Assembly: GCF_000771405.1 (NCBI RefSeq)
Contig: NZ_JDUI01000009.1
Coordinates: forward strand, 1 to 64,000
Source of the DNA: Bifidobacterium pullorum DSM 20433
GTDB taxonomy: Bacteria > Actinomycetota > Actinomycetes > Actinomycetales > Bifidobacteriaceae
Direction of reading: 5' to 3'
DNA length: 64,000 nucleotides
Part shown: positions 45,881-54,684 of the stretch, piece after piece
Layout: each line of letters opens with the position of its first letter
How positions within the stretch are numbered: position 1 is the stretch's first letter
Notes under the pieces: generated by a model
Database searches by the model: none
What the model saw: only the letters and a program-made list of their open reading frames with translations
What the model was told of the DNA's origin: nothing
Program-made: the position numbers and the translations under genes

Positions 45881-45904
45881 GCCCCGCCATCGCGCGGGGC
45901 TTTT
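45881..45904 (+). terminator. Terminator after tRNA-Phe copy 2
   Basis: GCCCCGC / GCGGGGC stem, then TTTTCC and a T-rich stretch. Confidence 0.88.
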
Positions 45905-46019
45905 CCTTTTCCTTTTCCTTTGCGAGCTGGCCCCGCCCTTATAACCCATGATGGCCGGTCGCATTCCTGCGACCGGCCATCACTGATGCCATCACGGATG
46001 AATCGGCAGACTCACACTG

Positions 46020-46532
46020 TCAAGCGAGCTGGCGTTCGACCCAGTCGGCGATATACGGGGCCACATGCTCGATCTGGTCAATGGCGACCTCGAACTCGTG
46101 GGTGCCGCCGTACCAGGGGTCGACCAGGTCGATCTCATCCTCGCGACCGGCGGCCGGCTGCCGCAGGTCCGGATCGAAGCTGCGGTACATGTGGACTTCA
46201 GCCTGCTTGTCCGCCGGCAGCTGTCGCTTCAGCGCACGCATGTGCGACGCGGTCATCGGCAGGAACAGGTCGGTTTCGGCAATCTCGTCAGGCTCGATAC
46301 GGTGGGCGAAATGCCGCGTGGGAAGCTCGTAGCCCCGCGCCTTGAGCACGCGCACCGCGCGACGGTCGATCGGATTGCCGTATTCCTCGTCGCTGACGCC
46401 GCTGGACATCACGCGCACGCGGTCGGCCAGCCCGCGACGCTCGAACTCGGCGCGCAGGATGATCTCGGCCATCGGGGAACGGCAGATATTGCCGGTGCAA
46501 ACGGTCATCACGGTATACGGGTGGGTGGTCAT
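46020..46532 (-). CDS. Low-molecular-weight protein tyrosine phosphatase
   Basis: About 170 residues. The catalytic P-loop CTGNICRSPMAE (residues 11-22) has the CX5R nucleophile and arginine; the general-acid Asp lies in DPWYGG near 137-142. Such phosphatases dephosphorylate tyrosine residues, often on polysaccharide-assembly kinases, though no such kinase is in the window. The start follows GGAGGATT by nine nt. It lies 22 bp downstream of folA on the same strand and may share its transcript. Confidence 0.92.
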   Translation of the reverse strand: MTTHPYTVMTVCTGNICRSPMAEIILRAEFERRGLADRVRVMSSGVSDEEYGNPIDRRAVRVLKARGYELPTRHFAHRIEPDEIAETDLFLPMTASHMRALKRQLPADKQAEVHMYRSFDPDLRQPAAGREDEIDLVDPWYGGTHEFEVAIDQIEHVAPYIADWVERQLA

Positions 46533-46554
46533 GGTGAAAATCCTCCGTCAAGCG

Positions 46555-47214
46555 TCAGCGGGTTTTGCGATAGGTGACATACCGGAATCCGCGGATTCCG
46601 TCACCGGTTTTCGCGGGCATCAGCCACGGCGATTTCTCGGCCTCCTGCCACAGGCCGGATTCGACCAGCGCCTCCATGTCGGGCGCGTACGTATCCGCCT
46701 CCACATCGGCGCGAATCTGCGTCACGAACGCCTTATCGGCCTGCGGCAGCGCCTCGGTGAACAACTGGGCGCCGCCGATGATCCAGATTTCGCTGCGGTC
46801 CATGCCGTCGTCCGGAATCGCCTCCTGACGGGCCAGGTCGAGCGCGGCTTCGAGGTCGCCGACCACGATCGCGCCGGGGGCCGCATAGTTCGTGTTTCGG
46901 GAAACCACGATGTTGTCGCGGTTCGGCAACGGCCGGTACTTGGCGCTAAGCGATTCCCAGGTGCGCCGGCCCATGATGACCGGGTGGGAGATCGTCAGCT
47001 CCGTGAAATGTTTGAGGTCCTCGGGCAGGTGCCACGGCATGCCGCCGTTGACGCCGATTGCGCCGGCGTGACCTTCCTTGTCATGCGCCTCCGCCCAAAT
47101 CAGGTTCACCGAGAACGTCTTGGGGAAATCATCGCCCCAATCCTCAGCTTCCTCAAGCCCGGCTGTCCCGGGCTCGGGTTCGTGATAGCCGCTGAGGCTA
47201 CTATCGTGCTCCAT
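46555..47214 (-). CDS. folA: Dihydrofolate reductase
   Basis: Reduces dihydrofolate to tetrahydrofolate with NADPH. About 219 residues, longer than the usual ~160 owing to a ~35-residue acidic start and a C-terminal extension. Visible motifs: IWAEAHDKEGHAGAIGVNGG and MPWHLPEDLKHF (substrate site), GRRTWESL (NADPH), IWIIGGAQLF near 150. ATG 47214 follows AAGGAG by eight nt. thyA lies 51 bp upstream on the same strand, the common thyA-folA pairing, since the synthase generates the dihydrofolate that this enzyme recycles. Confidence 0.94.
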   Translation of the reverse strand: MEHDSSLSGYHEPEPGTAGLEEAEDWGDDFPKTFSVNLIWAEAHDKEGHAGAIGVNGGMPWHLPEDLKHFTELTISHPVIMGRRTWESLSAKYRPLPNRDNIVVSRNTNYAAPGAIVVGDLEAALDLARQEAIPDDGMDRSEIWIIGGAQLFTEALPQADKAFVTQIRADVEADTYAPDMEALVESGLWQEAEKSPWLMPAKTGDGIRGFRYVTYRKTR

Positions 47215-47265
47215 TTCATTCACTCCTTGGGTAACGTGGAACTGGCACTTAGTGTATAGGGCGGC

Positions 47266-48138
47266 TCAGACCGCGACCGGTGCCTTGATAGCGGGGTGAT
47301 GCTGGTAGTTCACGATCTCGAAATCGTCGTAGTCGTACTCGAAGAGCGAATCGGCCTTGCGGATGCGGATCTGCGGATAGGGGTACGGATCACGCCCCAG
47401 CTGTTCGAGCACCTGGTCGATGTGGTTGTCGTACACATGGCAATCGCCACCGGTCCACACGAACTCCCCCGGTTCCAGACCGGCCTGCTGCGCCATCATC
47501 AGCGTCAGCAGCGAATAGGAGGCGATGTTGAACGGCACTCCCAGGAACATGTCGCAGCTGCGCTGATACAGCTGGCAGGACAGCCTGCCGTCGGCGACAT
47601 AGAACTGGAACAGGGCGTGGCACGGCGGCAGCGCCATCCGCTCCACCTCGGCCGGGTTCCAGGCGCTGACCACCATGCGGCGCGAATCCGGATTGGTGCG
47701 GATCAGGTCGAGCACGTTGCCGATCTGATCGATGGTGCGATTCGGATCCTCGGGTGTCGGGGCGGGCCAGCTGCGCCACTGCACGCCGTACACCGGGCCC
47801 AGGTCGCCGTTCTCGTCGGCCCATTCGTCCCAGATGTGCACGTTGTGCTCCTGCAGCCAACGCACGTTGCTCGACCCCTTGAGGAACCACAGCAACTCGT
47901 AGGCGATGCCCTTGAAGAACACGGTTTTGGTGGTCAGCAGGGGGAACGACTCGGACAGGTCGAAGCGCATCTGCTGCCCGAACAGCGAGATGGTGCCGGT
48001 ACCGGTGCGGTCGGATTTCAGCGTGCCTTCGGTCAGGATCTTGCGGACCAGGTCCTCGTACGGCATCGGGATGTCCGTCTGCGGACGGGCGGGGATGCGG
48101 GTGCGGATGTCTGCGAGCTGTTCGGGTGTCAAAGCCAT
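47266..48138 (-). CDS. thyA: Thymidylate synthase
   Basis: Makes dTMP from dUMP with methylene-tetrahydrofolate. About 290 residues. Signature motifs: [13 protein letters not shown] with the phosphate-binding Arg near residue 44, [12 protein letters not shown] with the catalytic Cys, [18 protein letters not shown] for dUMP. ATG 48138 is preceded by TAGACT (48146-48151) seven nt upstream, which suggests a leaderless mRNA; a GAGG is also present but very close. The upstream extension to 48195 lacks support. It is paired with folA downstream. Confidence 0.96.
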   Translation of the reverse strand: MALTPEQLADIRTRIPARPQTDIPMPYEDLVRKILTEGTLKSDRTGTGTISLFGQQMRFDLSESFPLLTTKTVFFKGIAYELLWFLKGSSNVRWLQEHNVHIWDEWADENGDLGPVYGVQWRSWPAPTPEDPNRTIDQIGNVLDLIRTNPDSRRMVVSAWNPAEVERMALPPCHALFQFYVADGRLSCQLYQRSCDMFLGVPFNIASYSLLTLMMAQQAGLEPGEFVWTGGDCHVYDNHIDQVLEQLGRDPYPYPQIRIRKADSLFEYDYDDFEIVNYQHHPAIKAPVAV

Positions 48139-48293
48139 GCACCTCAGTCTAGCGGGACGCATGCCTGAACACGGGCCCGTCCGTCCACGGCGCAACCGAC
48201 GGCGCTGCTGTTCGCGGACGGCTCACCATGGATGCGCGCCGATTCGGATACATTGGATATGTACCTGCGTACAACGACCAAGGAGGTTTAGGC

Positions 48294-48707
48294 ATGGGCA
48301 AGCGACTGTGGGTGGAACGCAACAAGGATGGTTCCTGGGACGCGTTCAGCGAGGACGGCGCGCACATCAAGTTCGGCAAGGACAGGGGGCAGTTCACGCC
48401 GGGAGATCTGATGAAGATCGCCCTGGCCGGCTGCGCGGCGCTGTCCAGCCAGTTCGCCATCGAGCATACGCTCGGCGAGGGCAAGGGGGCGCGCATCGTG
48501 GTGGACGGCACCTACGACGGCGACGACAACTCCTATATCAATTTCAACGAGCAGCTTGTGGTGGATGCCACGGACGCCTCGCTGAGCGAGGAGGACGCCG
48601 AGAAGCTCAAGGAACGCATCAAGCGGCATATCGACAAGGGGTGCACCGTGTCACGCACCTATGTGCATGACACCCCGGTGCGCCTGGACGTGACCGTACG
48701 CCGCTGA
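48294..48707 (+). CDS. OsmC/Ohr-family protein
   Basis: About 137 residues of the OsmC/Ohr fold. The two family cysteines are in LAGCAALSSQ (about 45) and KGCTVSRTY (about 119), matching the peroxidatic and resolving Cys of hydroperoxide reductases. It would reduce organic hydroperoxides in the cytoplasm, helping an anaerobe without catalase. The start follows AGGAGG by seven nt. It shares a bidirectional terminator with the convergent universal stress protein gene. Confidence 0.88.
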   Translation: MGKRLWVERNKDGSWDAFSEDGAHIKFGKDRGQFTPGDLMKIALAGCAALSSQFAIEHTLGEGKGARIVVDGTYDGDDNSYINFNEQLVVDATDASLSEEDAEKLKERIKRHIDKGCTVSRTYVHDTPVRLDVTVRR

Positions 48708-48747
48708 TCGGCGCCGCGCGGTGCCGATCGACAGCACCGTGGACACG

Positions 48748-48786
48748 GCGATGGGGGCTGGTTCCTGACGGACCAGCCCCCATCGC
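48748..48786. terminator. Bidirectional terminator between osmC-like and usp genes
   Basis: Fifteen-bp perfect stem (48748-48762 / 48772-48786) with a nine-nt loop, centred between the two convergent stop codons. Confidence 0.8.
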
Positions 48787-48853
48787 GCATCGACGGGATG
48801 TGTTCCCGTTTCGTACGGGTTCCCGGCGCCCCTCAGAGGGCGCCGGTGCCGGA

Positions 48854-49894
48854 TCAATCCTTGTGCAACGGATCGATGGCGGATTCGATGTCGTGGGCCT
48901 GCTCCGCGCCGGCGGTCGGCACCGACACCTCCTCGACGCCGCTGATGTCGTCGATCGGCTTGGCCGGAACGTCGGCCGGGGAGCTGGGCACGGTATCCAG
49001 ACGGCTTTCGGCCGCCTCCACGTACTTGCGGGGTACCACATACACCGGGTTGATGGCGTGCTGGATCAGTCCCTGGCTGGTCGAGCCGAACAGCAGACCG
49101 GTGAACCCGCCGCGCCCGCGGGAGCCGACCACGACCACGTCATGGTCGCGGCTGGCCGCCGTCAGTGCGTCGACGGCGGACCCGGGCACCACCGACTTGG
49201 TGATCCGCAGGTTGGGATGTCGTTCCAGAATCGGCGAGATCCGCACGTCCAGGTCTTCCTTGAACGAGTCCATCACGCCCTCGTCCCCCTCGACGCCCTG
49301 CATCTTCGGCACGGCGGAGATGACATCGAGCTCGGCGTCCCAGGTGGCGGCGAAATCGGCCGCGATCTCCAACGCCTTGATGCCCCACTTGGATTCGTCC
49401 GACCCCACGGCCACCTTGGTGATGGTGTTGTTCAGATGCATCGGGTTGCCGTCGTCGTCGGTGTAGGGCACCACCACGATCGGGCAGTAGGCGTATGCCG
49501 GCAGGCTGGAGCTCGTGGTGCCCAGCAGCCGCTCGGCCAGACCGCCCTTGCCGCGGTTGCCGATGACGATCAGGTTGTAGTTGCGCGACAGCTCCACGAA
49601 TACGGAGGCGGGGTCGCCGGTGACGATCAGCGTGACGGCCTCGACGCCCTGTTCGTCGGCGATGGCCTTGGCCTTGGACAGGATCTCCTGCGCATCGCTG
49701 TGTGCCGCGTTGTCATCCCCCATCGCGGTGTAGGTGGCATCGAACGAAACCGCCGCATAGCTCGGCAGCGAATACGCGCAGACGATCTGCAGGGTCAGCC
49801 CGGCGTGCTTGGCATAGTTCGCGGCCCACCACGTGGCCTTATAGCTGGCGTGGGATCCATCCACGCCCACAAGAATGGCTTTGTCGTTGATCAT
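48854..49894 (-). CDS. Tandem universal stress protein
   Basis: About 346 residues with two UspA domains (about 1-145 and 155-305) and an acidic Pro/Ser-rich tail. Both carry the ATP-binding Gly motif: IGNRGKGGLAERLLGTTS and VGSRGRGGFTGLLFGSTS, so it belongs to the nucleotide-binding class. Each domain starts with a hydrophobic strand and acidic residue (ILVGVDGS; VAVGSDES). It acts in the cytoplasm under stress or energy limitation; partners are unknown. The start follows AAGGAGG by five nt; a longer frame to 49927 is unsupported. Confidence 0.92.
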   Translation of the reverse strand: MINDKAILVGVDGSHASYKATWWAANYAKHAGLTLQIVCAYSLPSYAAVSFDATYTAMGDDNAAHSDAQEILSKAKAIADEQGVEAVTLIVTGDPASVFVELSRNYNLIVIGNRGKGGLAERLLGTTSSSLPAYAYCPIVVVPYTDDDGNPMHLNNTITKVAVGSDESKWGIKALEIAADFAATWDAELDVISAVPKMQGVEGDEGVMDSFKEDLDVRISPILERHPNLRITKSVVPGSAVDALTAASRDHDVVVVGSRGRGGFTGLLFGSTSQGLIQHAINPVYVVPRKYVEAAESRLDTVPSSPADVPAKPIDDISGVEEVSVPTAGAEQAHDIESAIDPLHKD

Positions 49895-49999
49895 GACGAC
49901 CTCCTTGGTTGTCGGCGACGCCGCCATGCGCCGCCTTTAGCACTACCTTACCGCGTCATGCCGCGTTGCAGGCATATCTGCCCTGGGGAAACACCAAAG

Positions 50000-50027
50000 A
50001 AAAAAGGACGCGCCTTATGGCGCGTCC
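50000..50027 (-). terminator. Terminator of the NlpC/P60 gene
   Basis: GGACGCGCC / GGCGCGTCC with loop TTAT; on the minus strand six T follow directly. Confidence 0.9.
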
Positions 50028-50048
50028 CTGACGATTCTGCCGGCCCTC

Positions 50049-50822
50049 TCAGACCACGCGACGGATGGCGTACCCGCCGGTGAACACCCAGGAGACGGGC
50101 GCGGTGTCGGTACCGGAGCTGGTGGTCATGGCGTTCATCACCATGCCGTTGCCGATGTAGATGGCGGCGTGGCCGGCGTTGGCGATGATATCGCCGGGCT
50201 GCGCCTCGGCCAGGCTGCCCACGGGGGAACCGACGCTCATCATCGCACCGGAGGTACGCGGCAGCGAAACGCCGAACTGGGCGAACACATACTGCACGAA
50301 GCCGGAGCAATCCCAGCCGGACGGCGAGGTGCCGCCGTACACGTACGGATAGCCCTTGAACTGCAGCGAGTACTGCGCGATCGCCGAACCGGTCGCGCTG
50401 CCGGCCGGCGCGGACACCGTCGACGTCTGGGCGGCGGAGGTGTCGGTCTCACTGGAGGAGGAGGTGACGGACTCACGATACGAGGAACGGCTCGCGGCGG
50501 CGGCCTGCTGCTGCGCGGCGGCGGCAGCGGCCTGCTGACGGGCCTGCTCGGCGGCCTCGGCCTCGATCTCGGCCGGGGACTTGGTCTGCGGGACATCAAG
50601 GCTCTCGATGCCGCCCCAGTCGGCACCGCCGTCCACCTCGGTGGAGGTGGATTCGGAGAGCAGATCCTTGCGAACGGTGGTCACCTTGGGGAAGGAACGG
50701 GTGGAGGTGGTCGCCTCGCTCTGATCGGCGTCCGCCGAGGCGAGGGGCACAACGGCGACGGACAGCAATCCGGCCGCAACGAAAGCGGTGGCAATCGAAA
50801 CAGTCTTCTTTACGATACTCAT
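50049..50822 (-). CDS. Secreted NlpC/P60 peptidoglycan hydrolase
   Basis: About 257 residues: signal peptide (1-31, KKTVSIATAFVAAGLLSVAV, cleavage near ASA-DAD), a linker with RSFPKVTTVRKDLL and WGGIESLDVPQTKS, an Ala/Gln-rich coiled coil (about 80-110), a Ser/Thr stretch, and the C-terminal NlpC/P60 domain with catalytic Cys in WDCSGFVQY and His in GHAAIYIGNG. It cuts D-gamma-glutamyl-diamino-acid bonds outside the cell. The N-terminal half is clearly related to that of the next gene. Nine nt before the ATG is TACAAT (50832-50837), pointing to a very short leader. Confidence 0.92.
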   Translation of the reverse strand: MSIVKKTVSIATAFVAAGLLSVAVVPLASADADQSEATTSTRSFPKVTTVRKDLLSESTSTEVDGGADWGGIESLDVPQTKSPAEIEAEAAEQARQQAAAAAAQQQAAAASRSSYRESVTSSSSETDTSAAQTSTVSAPAGSATGSAIAQYSLQFKGYPYVYGGTSPSGWDCSGFVQYVFAQFGVSLPRTSGAMMSVGSPVGSLAEAQPGDIIANAGHAAIYIGNGMVMNAMTTSSGTDTAPVSWVFTGGYAIRRVV

Positions 50823-50891
50823 CGTTGCCCGATTGTACTGAATCACGTGTACAAAAACCCTTCCGCAACAGCCCGATCAGCGAATACGGCA

Positions 50892-50923
50892 GCGGGCGCG
50901 TCCCTATTGGGGAACACGCCCGC
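50892..50923 (-). terminator. Hairpin after the first CHAP gene
   Basis: GCGGGCG (50892-50898) pairs with CGCCCGC (50917-50923), with an inner TCCC/GGGA stem. It lies between the CHAP gene and the NlpC/P60 gene on the minus strand, without a T-run. Confidence 0.6.
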
Positions 50924-50956
50924 ATCCCATGACCGGCATCGATCAACGACGCCGAA

Positions 50957-51775
50957 TCAGAAGTGAATGTACTGGTAGTTGCCGGTATCGGAGAACACAC
51001 GGCTGGAGCAGAACCCGCCGGCGAATCCGGAGCCCATCTCGGAGACGCGCACGCTGCCGTCCGCATAGATCTCCTCGACGATCGCCACATGGCCGTACCC
51101 CCAGGAGGACCCCGCCTGGCCGCCCTGGAAGACCATGATGTCGCCCACCATGCGCGGCGTGCTGTCGACCCAGTAGCCCATGGCACTGGCGGAGGCGGCC
51201 CACTGCGCGCCGTTGCCGAAGAACGAACCCACGGGCAGACCCAGCTGGTGGCGGCGCTCATACGCCCACCAGGTGCAGTTGCCGCCGGCGTAACGGTTGC
51301 CGACATCCCCGATCTCATGGTTCGGGTTGAAGCCCGCGGGAGCGATGCTGTAGTCGAGGGAGGCGCCCCCGGCCAGACCGCTATCGGAGCTGGTGCGCAC
51401 CTCGGAACGGCTGGCGGCTGCCGTGGACGACGACCTGGAGGCGGTGGCGGCGGCAGCGGCCTGCTGCTCGGCCTGGCGCTTGGCCTCCTCCTCGGCGCGC
51501 TTCTGCGCGGCTTCGGCGTCCTTCTCGGCCTGGGACTTGGTCTGGGGCACGTCAAGCGACTCGACCCCGCCCCAGTCGATGTCGTCCTCGACGGACACGG
51601 ACGATGCCTCGGCGAACAGGTGTTCGCCGCCTTCGATCACGCCGGGGAACGACCGGACGGAGGTCACGGCATTGGACTGCTCACCGTACGCGGCGGCAGG
51701 CAACACGGCAAAACCCACAACGCCGACCATGCAGGCGACGGCGGCCGAAACACACGTCTTGGTAAAGCTCTTCAT
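50957..51775 (-). CDS. Secreted CHAP-domain peptidoglycan hydrolase
   Basis: About 272 residues: signal peptide (1-31), the same VRSFPGVIEGGEHLF and WGGVESLDVPQTKS linker as the NlpC/P60 neighbour, a charged coiled coil rich in Glu/Lys/Ala (about 80-110), a Ser stretch, then a CHAP domain with catalytic Cys in GGNCTWWAYERR and His in YGHVAIVEEI. CHAP enzymes are amidases or endopeptidases of peptidoglycan. Its C-terminal domain is very close to that of the gene upstream (FNPNHE.GD.GN, LGLPVGS, MGYWVD.TPR). TATCGT (51785-51790) lies nine nt before the ATG. Confidence 0.92.
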   Translation of the reverse strand: MKSFTKTCVSAAVACMVGVVGFAVLPAAAYGEQSNAVTSVRSFPGVIEGGEHLFAEASSVSVEDDIDWGGVESLDVPQTKSQAEKDAEAAQKRAEEEAKRQAEQQAAAAATASRSSSTAAASRSEVRTSSDSGLAGGASLDYSIAPAGFNPNHEIGDVGNRYAGGNCTWWAYERRHQLGLPVGSFFGNGAQWAASASAMGYWVDSTPRMVGDIMVFQGGQAGSSWGYGHVAIVEEIYADGSVRVSEMGSGFAGGFCSSRVFSDTGNYQYIHF

Positions 51776-51869
51776 CGGAACTTCACGATACCATCACGTC
51801 CGCCCATGAACGGACGCCCACCTGCGCGGCTGGGCCGCGATACCGCACGACACGCCGTAAGGGTGGAAA

Positions 51870-52919
51870 TCAGTAGTGGATGAACTGGAAATCGCCCGGG
51901 TTCGTATACGTGCGGGAGTAGGTCTTGCCGTTCATCACGGCGCCGCACTCGGAGGTGACGATCGAACCGTCGGGATTGATCTGCTCGACGATGGCCACAT
52001 GGCCGTAGTAGGCGTCGGAACCGGCCTGGCCGGCGGCGAACACCATGATGTCGCCCACATGGCGGGGGGTGTTGTCCACCCAGTAGCCCAAGGCGCGGGC
52101 CGAGTTGGCCCACATGTTGCCGTTGCCCATGTAGGAGCCGACCGGCAGGCCGAGCTCGTGACGGCGCACGTACACCCACCAGGTGCACTGGCTGAACGAA
52201 TAGGCGTTGCCGCTGTCGCCGGTGGCGTGGTTGGGGTTGAAACCCTCGGGCAGCGCGCCCTGATCCCGATCCATCAGCGTGGCGACCTGCGGATTGTTCG
52301 CCAGCGAACGCGACATCTGCTCCACATCGAGCTGGGAGGCGTCGCCGGTGGCGTGCCATTCGCCTTCGCTGGAAACCTGCACGGTATCGGCGAGAGGCTG
52401 CTCGTCCTGCGCGGCCTGATCCGGCTGCGGAGCGGCCTGGGACTCCTGGTCCTGCTGATCGCCCGACTGGGCCTCCGCCACAGCCTGGTTCACCTCGCTC
52501 AGCGGCGTACGGTCCTGCGAACGGGAGACCACGTCCGTGGTGATGCGCTTGAGCTGGGTGGTGGTTGTGGGGTCGGCATCGGCCAGGATGCTGCCTTCGA
52601 TGTCCTCGGGGCCGGCCAGGGCCACGGCGGTGGCGGCGGTGCCCACGAGCGCCGCCAGCGATGCGGACGTAAGGATATGGGAGCGACGTTCGGCGGCGCG
52701 CGTCGCCTCACGCAACGCACGACGGGTCTGGGGGGCGACCTCGTTCAGTCGATCGATGACGGCCTGGTCGAGGCCGACCATGGCGCCATTGGACTGCGCC
52801 ATCTGCACCGCGCGCACGGCCTTGGCGCTGTGGGCGCCGCTGGTCGCGGAAAACAGCGAACGGGAGGTACAAATGGACTGACGTGAGCTGTTGGCTGCCT
52901 TATGGGCTGCATGCCTCAT
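51870..52919 (-). CDS. CHAP-domain cell-wall protein with N-terminal anchor
   Basis: About 349 residues. It has no simple signal peptide: a basic, Arg-rich start of ~75 residues precedes one membrane segment (SLAALVGTAATAVALAG, about 88-104), so it may be membrane-anchored. A Gln/Asp-rich linker with acidic stretches follows, then a C-terminal CHAP domain with Cys in SQCTWWVYVRR and His in YGHVAIVEQI, closely matching that of the neighbouring gene. The start follows AAGGAG at ten nt. It is the first of three consecutive wall-hydrolase genes on this strand. It probably acts in septum splitting or wall turnover. Confidence 0.9.
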   Translation of the reverse strand: MRHAAHKAANSSRQSICTSRSLFSATSGAHSAKAVRAVQMAQSNGAMVGLDQAVIDRLNEVAPQTRRALREATRAAERRSHILTSASLAALVGTAATAVALAGPEDIEGSILADADPTTTTQLKRITTDVVSRSQDRTPLSEVNQAVAEAQSGDQQDQESQAAPQPDQAAQDEQPLADTVQVSSEGEWHATGDASQLDVEQMSRSLANNPQVATLMDRDQGALPEGFNPNHATGDSGNAYSFSQCTWWVYVRRHELGLPVGSYMGNGNMWANSARALGYWVDNTPRHVGDIMVFAAGQAGSDAYYGHVAIVEQINPDGSIVTSECGAVMNGKTYSRTYTNPGDFQFIHY

Positions 52920-53240
52920 ATCTCAACTACTCCTTAGGCGAATTGCCGACGTCTCTTTTCGGTGCAGCGTCTTACGCCACGATTGACAACCGTACAACGC
53001 ACCCCGCCCAAAATGGGACATCCGTCCCGCCAAACACCGCCGGAACGCGCCCGAGAACACCCCGGAACCGTTGCAATACCGCCGATGCACCGATTCTTCA
53101 CATTCCCGCCGCCGGCAGTTCAGCATCGACCATCATTCCGGGCGTGTCACCCCGGCCGAGGAAACGGATACCTTCCCCGAACACGTCCATTTAACGGTCA
53201 GCTCCCGCTGCAATCCGCAACCGACGCTAGGCTGGGGTGC
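52920..53240. other. Divergent intergenic region, no gene seen
   Basis: 321 bp between the CHAP gene (minus) and serC (plus). Apart from the AAGGAG ribosome site of the CHAP gene (52930-52935) and a TAGGCT -10 candidate (53228-53233) for serC, I see no open frame with a ribosome site, no strong hairpin and no repeat. Confidence 0.6.
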
Positions 53241-54380
53241 ATGGCCAACATCGTTATCCCTCCATCCATGCTGCCCGAGGACGGACGCTTCGGCGCCGGC
53301 CCCAGCAAGATCCGCACCGAACAGGTCCAGGCGTTGGACGCCGGCGCGACCGACGTCCTGGGCACGTCGCACCGCCAATCGACCGTCAAGCAGATCGTCG
53401 GGGGGATCCGCGAGGGACTGGCCGAGTTTCTGCAGTTGCCCGACGACTATGAGATCGTGCTGGGCAACGGCGGCGCCACGGCGTTCTGGGACATCGCCTG
53501 CGCCTCGCTGATCACCCGCCGCGCCGCCTTCGGCGTCTACGGATCGTTCAGCGCGAAGTTCGCCGCATCCGCCACATCCGCACCGTTCCTCGAGGAACCG
53601 GTCATCTACCGGTCGGAACCGGGCACCTGCCGCCTGCCCGAGTATACGGAGTACGTCGACGCATACTGCTGGGCCCATAACGAGACCTCCACCGGCGTGG
53701 CCGCACCAGTGCGCCGCATCGACGGCAGCCGGGAGCAGGGGGCGCTGACGATCATCGACGCCACCAGCGCGGCGGGCGCGCTGCCCGTGGACATCGCGCA
53801 GACCGACGCCTATTACTTCTCCCCGCAGAAGGCGTTCGGGGCCGATGGCGGCATGTGGATCGCCGCGCTCTCCCCCGCCGCCATCGACCGCGCCTACGGC
53901 ATCGAGCACAGCACCTCGCTGGAGGGGGTGCTGCGGTGGATTCCGCCGTTCCTGTCGCTGAAGTCCGCCATCGAGAACTCCCGCAAGGACCAGACGCTCA
54001 ATACGCCCGCCATCGCCACGCTGATCATGCTCCACGAGCAAGTGCATTGGCTGAACAACAACGGCGGCATGGCCTGGGCGACCGCCCGCTGCGCCAAGTC
54101 CGCGTCCCTGCTCTACCAGTGGGCGGAACACTCCGACTATGCGCGGCCGTTCGTCGCCGATCCGGCGCTGCGGTCGAACGCCGTCGTCACCGTCGACATC
54201 GACGAGCGGATCAACGCCAAGCAGATCGTCACCACCCTGCGCGAAAACGGCATCCTCGACACCTCCGGATACCGCAAGCTGGGACGCAACCAGCTGCGGT
54301 TCGGCGTGTTCCCCTCCGTGGAGCCCGCCGACGTCGCCGCGCTGACCGCCTGCATCGACTACGTTGCGGAACGGCTGTGA
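53241..54380 (+). CDS. serC: Phosphoserine aminotransferase
   Basis: PLP enzyme of 379 residues that makes 3-phosphoserine from 3-phosphohydroxypyruvate and glutamate, in serine and (with vitamin B6 needs) phosphohydroxythreonine metabolism. It is the actinobacterial SerC type, beginning IPPSMLPEDGRFGAGPSKIR. The PLP lysine is in YYFSPQKAFGADGGMW, with IIDATSAAGALPVD upstream. ATG 53241 has no ribosome site; a TAGGCT sequence seven nt upstream suggests a leaderless transcript. The extension to 52962 is not coding in character. The small membrane gene follows 43 bp later. Confidence 0.94.
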   Translation: MANIVIPPSMLPEDGRFGAGPSKIRTEQVQALDAGATDVLGTSHRQSTVKQIVGGIREGLAEFLQLPDDYEIVLGNGGATAFWDIACASLITRRAAFGVYGSFSAKFAASATSAPFLEEPVIYRSEPGTCRLPEYTEYVDAYCWAHNETSTGVAAPVRRIDGSREQGALTIIDATSAAGALPVDIAQTDAYYFSPQKAFGADGGMWIAALSPAAIDRAYGIEHSTSLEGVLRWIPPFLSLKSAIENSRKDQTLNTPAIATLIMLHEQVHWLNNNGGMAWATARCAKSASLLYQWAEHSDYARPFVADPALRSNAVVTVDIDERINAKQIVTTLRENGILDTSGYRKLGRNQLRFGVFPSVEPADVAALTACIDYVAERL

Positions 54381-54423
54381 CGATCAACTACCCTTATCCG
54401 GTATACCGCGTTAGAGTAATGGC

Positions 54424-54678
54424 ATGAAAATCGCTCCGATCATCGACCCCGGCGCACGCAAACCGGCGCCCAAACCCGTGCGCGTCGATTTGCGCAAGGC
54501 GTTCGTCATCGGCACGACGCTGTGGCTGCTGGCCACCATCGTCTGCCTGGTGCTACAGGCAGCGGGGCTGGTTTCGGTCAAGGTGACGCTGGTGTGCGGC
54601 ATCGGCGTCGTCATCGGATTGATGATGCTCGTCTGGGAGCACTTCGACCGCTGGGACTACCGCCGACTGGGCGAATGA
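54424..54678 (+). CDS. DUF2530 small membrane protein
   Basis: Protein of 84 residues: a basic Pro-rich start (APKPVRVDLRKAF), two hydrophobic segments (about 28-47 and 52-70, WLLATIVCLVLQAAG and VTLVCGIGVVIGLMML) and a charged end WEHFDRWDYRRLGE. This fits DUF2530, an actinobacterial family of unknown role often near serC or SenX3-type genes. TAGAGT (54412-54417) lies six nt before the ATG, so the gene may have its own leaderless transcript. It ends six bp before the convergent kinase stop. Confidence 0.7.
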   Translation: MKIAPIIDPGARKPAPKPVRVDLRKAFVIGTTLWLLATIVCLVLQAAGLVSVKVTLVCGIGVVIGLMMLVWEHFDRWDYRRLGE

Positions 54679-54684
54679 CGCCGG

